This document shows positions 27,009-34,615 of a stretch of 64,000 nt of DNA, piece by piece. Source of the DNA: JAAYCB01 sp012744395 (GTDB taxonomy: Bacteria > Planctomycetota > Planctomycetia > Pirellulales > Thermoguttaceae); contig JAQVNJ010000018.1 in NCBI GenBank assembly GCA_028703175.1, positions 1 to 64,000 on the forward strand, in the 5' to 3' direction. The translations under genes were made by a program, and so were the position numbers. Each line of letters starts with the position of its first letter. The stretch's first letter is position 1. The notes under the pieces were generated by a model. The model saw only the letters and a program-made list of their open reading frames with translations. It made no database searches and was not told the DNA's origin.

Positions 27009-27773
27009 GAATAAAGGGGTCGGGAGTCTTTGTTGTTGACGGAGCGGGAGGGATGTGCTAGTTTTCCGGACATGCCACGACGATTGCGAGTTGCCAGCGG
27101 CGGATATGCATATCACGTGCTCAATCGAGCCGTGGGGCGGATGCGGATTTTCGGCAAGGCGCGCGACTTCGAGGCGTTTGAGGAGGTGATCGCGGAGGCC
27201 AAAGAGCGGTTGCCGATGCGCGTTCTGGCATGGTGTGTGTTGTTCAATCACTGGCATTTTGTCCTCTGGCCGCGTGGCGACGGTGACCTGTCGGAGTTCA
27301 TGCGTTGGCTCACGGTCACGCACACCCAGCGTTGGCACGCGGCCCATCGCACTTCAGCAGCGGGCCCCTTATACCAGGGTCGTTTCAAGTCGTTCCCGAT
27401 CCAAGAAGACGATCACTTACGAACAGTTCTGCGCTACGTGGAACGCAACCCGTTGCGGGCCAATATGGTCAAGGAAGCCGCGGCATGGCGCTGGTCGAGT
27501 CTGTGGCATCGGGTGAATGGAAACAAGGCGGGACTGCTGGATGAGGGTCCGCTGCCGTTGCCGCGAGGTTGGCTGCAGCACGTGCAGTCTCCCCAGACGG
27601 AAGCGGAACTGGAGGCGTTGCGGAGGTCGGTGGACCGCGGCGTACCATTTGGCGAGGCGTCTTGGCAGGCGCGGACAGCCAAGACGTTGGGCCTGGAATC
27701 GACGCTCCGCCCTCGGGGTCGGCCACGGAAGACTGCCCCCAAGCCATAACAAAGACTCCCGACCCCTTTATTC
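27009..27773 (+). mobile_element. REP-associated transposase element, copy 2
   Basis: The two ends are perfect inverted repeats of 26 bases, left GAATAAAGGGGTCGGGAGTC.. and right ..GACTCCCGACCCCTTTATTC. They enclose a Y1 transposase gene identical to copy 1, 1831 bases downstream of the equivalent position in copy 1 and in the same orientation. Confidence 0.92.
27072..27749 (+). CDS. REP-associated tyrosine transposase (RAYT/TnpA_REP), copy 2
   Basis: This is a 225-residue protein identical to the one at 25241-25918, with the HWH metal motif, the YQGRFKSF block and the RYVERNP tyrosine. Complete identity, including silent positions, means the duplication is very recent or is maintained by gene conversion. 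Both copies are intact and could be active. The element between and around them (EEP hydrolase, Tat protein) may have moved or been rearranged by recombination between copies. Confidence 0.9.
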   Translation: MPRRLRVASGGYAYHVLNRAVGRMRIFGKARDFEAFEEVIAEAKERLPMRVLAWCVLFNHWHFVLWPRGDGDLSEFMRWLTVTHTQRWHAAHRTSAAGPLYQGRFKSFPIQEDDHLRTVLRYVERNPLRANMVKEAAAWRWSSLWHRVNGNKAGLLDEGPLPLPRGWLQHVQSPQTEAELEALRRSVDRGVPFGEASWQARTAKTLGLESTLRPRGRPRKTAPKP

Positions 27774-27867
27774 GTCCTTCTGGCACGTCCAACATCTTCG
27801 GCACTTCCCAACCACAGTCTTGTTCCGCCAGAGATAGAACGAACCCTCCGAGCCCCCCTCGCCCCGG

Positions 27868-29325
27868 CTATTTCAGCGGCGGCTCGAAGACATCGAACGC
27901 GTCCAGCGTCACCGCGCCGTCGCCCCGAGCCACGACCTTGAGCTCGTGCGGCTTGTTTTCCAGGTTCGACGCCAGGCGGAGCCGGAACCTCTCCACCGCC
28001 GGCCCCTTGAACTCGACGCTGCCGACCGCCGACCGGACCACGTCGAACGTGAACCGGTCCCCCGTGCGATTGTGCCGCGCGTCGCGCCAGAACTCCGGCT
28101 CGACAATAATCTGCCCCGACGTGCTGGTGAACGGCTCGAGCGCGTTGCCGCGGCCGTCCGCCCCGGTCACGCTGCCTGCCAGTTCGTAGTCGCACGTGTC
28201 GGAGGTCATCGTCAGCGTCCATGTCTGCGGGACAAGGTTCCGCCCCAGCGAGATCATGTGCGGACAGCGGTCGCGGGGAGGATTCGGCGGACGCTGCGCG
28301 TTGTTCTTGTCCGGCTCGATGTAAAGCGCGTAGAACGCCTCGCATTGGCCGGCCGGGCGGCCGTCGATCCAGATGTCGGCCGTGCCGCCGTCCGGCCCGC
28401 GCCAGCCGACCAGGTCCACGCGATTGCCCGTAAACGCCAACGTCACCGCACTATCCCGAGCCGCGGCCGTCCGCGCGGCGCCCTGGCGAGCGCTCGCCCA
28501 CTGGCCGCTGGACTCCACGGCCCCAGGCGCCTCGACCTCCACGCGCCGCTCGCGGCTGGCCGGGTCGTAGCGGAATGCCTCCGCGCGGTGGAAGTGCCGC
28601 GCGATGTTCATCACCGTCATCCGGGCCGCGTACCGGCTCTCGTGGACCGAGTCGCCCAGCAGGTCCTCGATCGCCAAATCGTGGGCGAGCATGTAATCGG
28701 TCATCTCCCGGCGGTTCTCCACCAGCTCGACGCCGTACTTCTCGCACATCGCCCGCAACGCCCGCGGGTCCTGGTGGCTGTTGACGGCCTCCGGGTCGGG
28801 CCAGACCGGCTTGTGCGGAATGCACCAGTGGAGACTGCCCACCAGAATGTCGGCCGTCGTGCCGCGGCGGAGCTCGGCGATCAGCTTCTCCAGGTCTTCG
28901 GTCTTGCCGAAATTGTAGAGCAGCACGACGTCCGGCTGGTCGGGAATCACCAGGTGGCGGGCCCAGCCGTGGGAGAAATGGTAGGAGGTCGAGTTGCCCG
29001 CGATCTTCTTGTAGACGATCGGCGGCGCCTGCGGGAACCGCTGCCGCACCAGCTCGGCCAGCAGGTCTCCATTGCCCAGCCCGTTGGTGAAGCTCGACCC
29101 GATCGCCCAGATCAGCAGCGGCCGCTCGGGGTCAAACCCCTGTTCCAGCTTCTCCACGGTCAGCGCCATCCGCGCGCCGTCGCCGGGCCGCGGCGCGGCC
29201 TCGTACTGGGGGGCCCCCTTGGGCGGCTCCACGGGCGGCGACTCGCCGCCCAAAGCCGCCAGGCACCACAGACAAATCCCGGTCAAACCCGCCCCCGAAG
29301 CAACACGCATTGCCCAACAATTCAT
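27868..29325 (-). CDS. Exported SGNH/GDSL-like hydrolase with C-terminal accessory domain
   Basis: This 485-residue protein has a signal peptide (residues 1-27) and an SGNH-type esterase domain. The nucleophile region is IWAIGSSFTNGLGNGDLL (Ser77/Ser78), then YKKIAGNSTSYHFSHGW and a later block around DSVHESRYAARM. The C-terminal half (about 270-485) is beta-rich and may bind carbohydrate. It probably removes acyl groups from polysaccharide, supported by the xylanase gene divergently placed 271 bases away. The ATG at 29325 is preceded by GGGAGGAG, a strong ribosome-binding site; GTG 29328 is the alternative. Confidence 0.72.
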   Translation of the reverse strand: MNCWAMRVASGAGLTGICLWCLAALGGESPPVEPPKGAPQYEAAPRPGDGARMALTVEKLEQGFDPERPLLIWAIGSSFTNGLGNGDLLAELVRQRFPQAPPIVYKKIAGNSTSYHFSHGWARHLVIPDQPDVVLLYNFGKTEDLEKLIAELRRGTTADILVGSLHWCIPHKPVWPDPEAVNSHQDPRALRAMCEKYGVELVENRREMTDYMLAHDLAIEDLLGDSVHESRYAARMTVMNIARHFHRAEAFRYDPASRERRVEVEAPGAVESSGQWASARQGAARTAAARDSAVTLAFTGNRVDLVGWRGPDGGTADIWIDGRPAGQCEAFYALYIEPDKNNAQRPPNPPRDRCPHMISLGRNLVPQTWTLTMTSDTCDYELAGSVTGADGRGNALEPFTSTSGQIIVEPEFWRDARHNRTGDRFTFDVVRSAVGSVEFKGPAVERFRLRLASNLENKPHELKVVARGDGAVTLDAFDVFEPPLK

Positions 29326-29596
29326 CACGATAGCTCCTCCCGTCTTCTCGACCTGATGCTGCCCGTCCGTAGCGAGCCGGGCGCTGATCCGGGCTCGCCG
29401 CCGATCTTGCCAGGCCGCGTCTGTTCGCGGCGCCTCCACTCGCTTCTCGCGCCGTTCCGGCGGAAGACGATCCGCCGGAATGTTGATTCCACCTGGCGAT
29501 CGTATTGTAATGGATCGGGCGACGGAATGGTGAGAGCCAGGCCCGGTTCGCCGCAACTTCCCCTAGAAAAAAATCGATGCACGAGAGGCAACCCAG

Positions 29597-31297
29597 ATGC
29601 GCAAGGAACAGACCGTGACCGGGCTCGCTACGGCAATCGTACTGGCCGTCCTTGTGATTTCGCAAGCGCCGGCCGCCGGGGCCGAACTGGTGATTCAGGC
29701 CTCCCGGGCCGCGACCCGGACCGAGGGCGGACCGATGCCCGGCGGCGAATGGAACCTCTGGAGCAATGGCCTGGTCGGACAACCGGTCCGCGTCCCCGCG
29801 GACGGGAGCTACCGGGTGGTGATCCGCGCCTGGGGCAGCCCGGCCGCCAATGTCTGGCCCGAGATGGGCTTGGTGGTCGATGGCCGGATCCTCGAGTCCC
29901 GAACGGTGGACCGCGACCAGCCGGCGGACTACCGCTTTGAGACGCAGTTGGCCGCCGGCATCCACGAGATCGCCGCGGCCTTTCTCAACGACGCGGTCAT
30001 CGGCCGGGAGGACCGCAACCTGTATCTCGCTCGCTTGACGATCATTTCACCGCCAGGCGCGGCGGAATCGCTGCCGGTCGCCAGGCAGGAGCTCGCCGAA
30101 TCGGCGGAGCAGCGCGAGCGGGAGATCGTCGCCGCAACGGGCGCGGCCATCGAAAAGCACCGCAAGACGGACGCCCGGGTTTGCCTCGTCGACGCCCAAG
30201 GGCGGCCCGCCGGCGGCGTCAAACTCTCCGTCGAACAGACGAGCCACGCGTTTCTCTTCGGCGGCAACATCTACATGTTCGACCGCTACCAGGACGAGGA
30301 CCGGAATGCCGCCTACAAGCGGCGGTTCGCGGAGCTGTTCAACTACGCCACGGTCGGATTCTACTGGCGATCGTACGAGCCGCAGCGCGGCAAGCCGCAG
30401 TATGACTACACGGACAAGGTCGTGGCGTGGTGCCGCGACCACGGGATTCGGATGAAGGGCCACCCGCTGCTCTGGGGAAATCGGTCGGGCGTTCCGCCCT
30501 GGTCGCAGGGCCAGCCGTCGCCGCAGATCCAGCGGCAGCGCGTCGTGGACATCATCCAGCGCTACCAGGGGCGGATCGAATTCTGGGAGGTGGTCAACGA
30601 ACCGGCGCACCTGGCCGAACCGAAGATCGACCAGCCGTATCGCTGGGCCAGGCAGGCCGATCCCGCCGCCCACCTGATCGTCAACGACTACCACGTGCTG
30701 GCCGACGGCTGTCCGGGGTTTCTCAAGCTGGTGACCGAGGCGAACCGCGGCGGGACGCCGTTTGACGGCATCGGCATCCAGGCCCACGAGCCGCGCACGA
30801 TGCGTTTCCCCCTGGATCGGGTCCGGGAAATCCTCGATCAATACGCGTCGCTGGGCAAGGAGCTGCACATCACCGAGTTCACCCCCACGTCGTCGGGTGA
30901 GCCAATCTCCGGCTCCCATCGAGAGGGCGTCTGGGACGAGGCGGCCCAGGCTGACTACGCTGTGAAGTTCTACCGGGTTTGCTTCGCCCATCCGGCGATG
31001 CGGGCGATCACCTGGTGGGACCTCTGCGACCAGGGCGCCTGGCTGCCCGGCGGCGGCATGTTGCGGAAAGACCTGTCGCCCAAACCCGTCTATGAGCAAC
31101 TCAGGCGACTGATCCACGAAGAGTGGAAAACCCGGCTCGCCGGCACAACCGATGGGAATGGCCGTCTCTCGTTCCGAGGGTTCTTCGGAGAGTACCGTGT
31201 GACGATCGAGTTGCCGGATGGTAAAGTGGAGCGGCAGTTTCGTGTCTGCAAGGGTCAGCCCAACGAAATCGTGTTGACCTTGGCTGGAAACGAATGA
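29597..31297 (+). CDS. GH10 endo-beta-1,4-xylanase with N-terminal carbohydrate-binding domain
   Basis: This 566-residue exported enzyme has a signal peptide (residues 1-29). A beta-sandwich at about 30-152 resembles the Ca-dependent xylan-binding modules CBM36/CBM60 (GGEWNLWSNGLVGQPV, then GSYRVVIRAWG). A linker region and a GH10 TIM barrel follow at about 205-500. The acid/base is Glu335 in WEVVNEP and the nucleophile is Glu427 in LHITEFT. HPLLWG and WWDLCDQGAW are also family hallmarks. A short C-terminal Ig-like tail ends the protein. It cleaves internal xylan bonds outside the cell and is followed after 40 bases by the fusion protein gene. Confidence 0.9.
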   Translation: MRKEQTVTGLATAIVLAVLVISQAPAAGAELVIQASRAATRTEGGPMPGGEWNLWSNGLVGQPVRVPADGSYRVVIRAWGSPAANVWPEMGLVVDGRILESRTVDRDQPADYRFETQLAAGIHEIAAAFLNDAVIGREDRNLYLARLTIISPPGAAESLPVARQELAESAEQREREIVAATGAAIEKHRKTDARVCLVDAQGRPAGGVKLSVEQTSHAFLFGGNIYMFDRYQDEDRNAAYKRRFAELFNYATVGFYWRSYEPQRGKPQYDYTDKVVAWCRDHGIRMKGHPLLWGNRSGVPPWSQGQPSPQIQRQRVVDIIQRYQGRIEFWEVVNEPAHLAEPKIDQPYRWARQADPAAHLIVNDYHVLADGCPGFLKLVTEANRGGTPFDGIGIQAHEPRTMRFPLDRVREILDQYASLGKELHITEFTPTSSGEPISGSHREGVWDEAAQADYAVKFYRVCFAHPAMRAITWWDLCDQGAWLPGGGMLRKDLSPKPVYEQLRRLIHEEWKTRLAGTTDGNGRLSFRGFFGEYRVTIELPDGKVERQFRVCKGQPNEIVLTLAGNE

Positions 31298-31337
31298 CGC
31301 GCAAGCGGCGCGGCGACGAACGATTGAGGAGCACACC

Positions 31338-34300
31338 ATGACGGCCAGACTTGCCAGCGCCATCGTACTGGCGGTTCTCTCGGTTACTCCCGCGGTTGCG
31401 GTCGAGACCGTGCGGGTTGAACTCTCCGGCGGCGCTCCGCGCCTTCTGGTCGACGGCAAACCCGTCCGAGCCAGGATGTTCTGGGGCGCGCCGGCGGCCC
31501 GGCAGCTATCGATCGGACCGGAAGCGAAGAAGATCGCGTTCGAGTTCTCGGCGACGGAGGATGAGCCCAGCCGGGCGACGATGCACCTGCGGTTTGGCGC
31601 CACGGCGGGCGATGTCTACCTCGACGACATCCACGTGGTCGATCTTGACGACAACGCCGACGTGATCCCCGTCTGCGATTTCGAGGCCGGCGCCGAGAGC
31701 TTCCAACAGCGCTGGACCTCGTGGCCCAGCGGTCCGGCCAACACGGTGGGAAAGGCGGAGGTTCGGCCCGGCTGCGGTCGGGCGGACTCGGCCGGATTGC
31801 ATATCCAACTCCAAGCGCCTCCGGACGACCGCTGGCCGGATTACCATCTCTACCACCTTCCCAACCTGTCCCTGCACAAAGGGCGCCGTTATCGGGTGAG
31901 CCTTTGGGTCCGGGCCGAGCCGGCCCGCAAATTGACCGTTGCCTTCTACCGACCCGGCCAGCCGTTCACGTTTCTGGGCGGGCCGCCCGGCCCGTTCGCA
32001 AATCAAATCAAGATGGCCGCCGAGGTGGGCGTCGACCTGGTGAGCTTTCCCGTCTCCCGCCCCTGGCCGCGGCCGGGAGAAGAAGTCGATTGGACAAGCG
32101 TCGACCTCCAGTGCCGGGCGGTCCTCGACGCCAACCCGAATGCGCTGCTGCTGCCCCGCATCGGCATGGGCGCGCCGGCGTGGTGGCGCGAGGCCCATCC
32201 CGAGGACGTCATCGTCTGGGACCGGGGACCGCAGCAGCACGCCGACGTGGCGGTGGCCTCCGAAACCTTCCGCCGCGAGTCGGCCGAGCGGCTTGCCGCC
32301 TTGATCGAGCATCTGGAGGAGAACTTCGGCGACCGCATCGCCGGCTACCACCCCTGCGGCCAGAACACCGGCGAGTGGTTCTACCAGGAAACGTGGGGGC
32401 CGGCGCTGAACGGGTATTCCGAGGCCTCCCGGAAGGCGTGGCGGCGCTGGTTGAAAAGCCGGTACCAGAGCGATGACGCCCTTCGGGCGGCCTGGCGCGA
32501 CCGCCAGGTCGCGCTCGAGACGGCCGAGGTGCCGTCGCCGGCGGCCCGCCGAGCCTCGCCGGCTGGCGTGCTGCGCGATCCGGTCGCCGAGCGGCCGCTG
32601 ATCGACTTCGCCGAATTCCAGCAGGAGATGATGGCCGATTGCGTCTGCCACTTCGCCCGCACCGCGCGCCAGGCCACCGGCGGGAAGAAGCTGGTCGTCT
32701 TCTTCTACGGCTACGTCTTCGAGTTCGGGGCGATTCACAACGGCCCGGCCACCGCCGGCCACTACGCCCTCCGCCGCGTGCTCGATTGTCCCGAGATCGA
32801 CGTGCTGTGCTCGCCGATCTCGTATTTCGATCGCGGCCTCGGCCAGAGCGCCCCGGCGATGACCGCCGCGGAGAGCATCGCCCTGGCCGGCAAAATGTGG
32901 CTGTACGAAGACGACACGCGGACCTACCTGGGAACCGGCAGGGCCCCCGGCTGGCAGGACGGCGTCGACACGCTGGAAGAGACCAACAGGGAGCTTCTGC
33001 GGAACACGGCCCAGTGTGCCCTGCGGAATTTCGGCACCTGGTGGATGGACCTGGGCGCGACCGGCTGGTTCGAGGATCGGCGGATGTGGGAGCAGATGGA
33101 GCGGCTGAGAGCCCTCGACGAACCGCTGCTGGAATCCCCGCTCCCCTTCCGGCCGGAAGTGGCCGCCGTCGTGGACGAACCGAGCATGATCCGCGTGGCC
33201 TACGGCGGCGACCTCGTGACCCGGCCCGGCGTATACGAGGCCCGGCGGCCCCTGGGGCGGATGGGGGCGCCCTACGGCCAGTACCTGCTCGACGACGTCA
33301 GCGCCGGCCGGGTCGGCGCGAAGATGTTCGTCTTCCTCAATGCGTGGTGCCTCTCGCCCGGTGACCGCCGGCAGGTTCGCGACGCCACGCGAGGCAAGCT
33401 CTGCGTCTGGTGCTACGCTCCGGGCTACCAGGAACCCGGCGGAGTGAACGCCGACGCGATGCGGGAACTGACAGGATTCAAGCTCGGCCGAGTCTCGCCG
33501 GAAAACGCATGGGCCGAGCCGACCGAGTCGGGCAAGCGACTCGGCATGACGGCGGGATTCGGAGTCCAGGCGCCCGTCATGCCGCTGCTGGCCGCCGCCG
33601 ATGCAACGCCCGAGGAGACCCTGGCAACCTACGCGGACGGCTCCGCGGCCGCCGCCTTGCGGCAAACCGATCATGGCTGGTCGTTGTTCGTCGGGCCACC
33701 CGGCTTGACATCGGAACTGCTCCGCCTTGCCGCCCGCAAGGCCGGCATCCACCTGTTCACCGAGACCGACTGCAATGTCTACGCCAACGGCCCCTATATT
33801 GTGCTGCATGCCTCGCAAGCCGGCCCGCTGCAAGTCAACACCGGCCGCCCGGGCCCGGTCATCGACCTGTTGTCCGGCGAGCCGCTCGGCCAGGGCCCCA
33901 CAATCACGCTCCCGCTGGCATTCGGCGAAACCCGCGTGCTCGTCGCCGGCGATCGGCCGGCCCTGGACCGGAAGGTGCAGTCGGTGATCGACGAAGTCGA
34001 CAGGACCTGCCGCGACACGACGGTCTACATGATCGGCGCGCCGAAGGCCAAACGCCTGGCCGAGCTGGTCCGCCAGACGAAGCCCCGGCTCGCCGTCGAG
34101 TGCGGCACGGCGATCGGCTACTCGGGCCTGTGGATCGCCCGCGAACTGAAGGCCGCCGGGCGCGGCACGCTGATCACGATCGAGATCGACGCGGCGCGCA
34201 GCAAGCAGGCTCGCGAGAATTTTCGCCGCGCCGGGCTGGAGGACGTGGTCGACGCCCGCGTGGGAGACGCGCGAAAACTGGTCCGTGAAATCACGGAGCC

Positions 34301-34550
34301 CGTCGACTTCCTGTTCCTCGATTGCGATTATCCCAACTATTACCCCTGCCTCGCGGAGATCGAGGACCGTTTGACGGACGGCGCCGTCGTGGTGGCTGAC
34401 AATGTCGGAGTCGGCGCCGCGGGGATGCGGGACTACCTCGACCACGTGCGGTCCAGGTACCGCAGCAAGACCGAGTGGTTTGAGATCGACCTGCCCTGGG
34501 GCAATCGCGACGCAATGGAGGTCACGATTATCGAGAAGCAAGGCCTCTGA
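31338..34550 (+). CDS. Fusion: exported beta-galactosidase-like glycosidase plus SAM-dependent O-methyltransferase
   Basis: This single 1070-residue frame carries a signal peptide (MTARLASAIVLAVLSVTPAVA). A beta domain follows, then a GH42-like TIM barrel (GVDLVSFPVSRPWP, YHPCGQNTGEWFYQE with a candidate catalytic Glu, later YVFEF..) and beta domains ending near VLVAGD (about residue 870). Residues 875-1070 are a class I methyltransferase of the O-methyltransferase/YrrM type: AVECGTAIGYSGLWIA is the SAM motif, TIEIDAARSKQAR follows, and VDFLFLDCDYPNYYP is motif II. The methyltransferase has no obvious place outside the cytoplasm, where SAM is lacking. No frame break or stop separates the two parts. 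The ATG at 31338 has AGGAGCACACC ahead of it. Confidence 0.8.
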   Translation: MTARLASAIVLAVLSVTPAVAVETVRVELSGGAPRLLVDGKPVRARMFWGAPAARQLSIGPEAKKIAFEFSATEDEPSRATMHLRFGATAGDVYLDDIHVVDLDDNADVIPVCDFEAGAESFQQRWTSWPSGPANTVGKAEVRPGCGRADSAGLHIQLQAPPDDRWPDYHLYHLPNLSLHKGRRYRVSLWVRAEPARKLTVAFYRPGQPFTFLGGPPGPFANQIKMAAEVGVDLVSFPVSRPWPRPGEEVDWTSVDLQCRAVLDANPNALLLPRIGMGAPAWWREAHPEDVIVWDRGPQQHADVAVASETFRRESAERLAALIEHLEENFGDRIAGYHPCGQNTGEWFYQETWGPALNGYSEASRKAWRRWLKSRYQSDDALRAAWRDRQVALETAEVPSPAARRASPAGVLRDPVAERPLIDFAEFQQEMMADCVCHFARTARQATGGKKLVVFFYGYVFEFGAIHNGPATAGHYALRRVLDCPEIDVLCSPISYFDRGLGQSAPAMTAAESIALAGKMWLYEDDTRTYLGTGRAPGWQDGVDTLEETNRELLRNTAQCALRNFGTWWMDLGATGWFEDRRMWEQMERLRALDEPLLESPLPFRPEVAAVVDEPSMIRVAYGGDLVTRPGVYEARRPLGRMGAPYGQYLLDDVSAGRVGAKMFVFLNAWCLSPGDRRQVRDATRGKLCVWCYAPGYQEPGGVNADAMRELTGFKLGRVSPENAWAEPTESGKRLGMTAGFGVQAPVMPLLAAADATPEETLATYADGSAAAALRQTDHGWSLFVGPPGLTSELLRLAARKAGIHLFTETDCNVYANGPYIVLHASQAGPLQVNTGRPGPVIDLLSGEPLGQGPTITLPLAFGETRVLVAGDRPALDRKVQSVIDEVDRTCRDTTVYMIGAPKAKRLAELVRQTKPRLAVECGTAIGYSGLWIARELKAAGRGTLITIEIDAARSKQARENFRRAGLEDVVDARVGDARKLVREITEPVDFLFLDCDYPNYYPCLAEIEDRLTDGAVVVADNVGVGAAGMRDYLDHVRSRYRSKTEWFEIDLPWGNRDAMEVTIIEKQGL

Positions 34551-34615
34551 TCAGGCGCTCGGGTGCTCAACGCCTGGCCCCCCACGTTCCCCCCACGATC
34601 GGATGCTCGACTCGA

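Noticed and set aside
34552..34576. CAGGCG..CGCCTG stem between the convergent fusion and DUF4838 genes as a terminator
   Set aside because: A six-base stem with a 13-base loop and no T tract is too weak to support the call.
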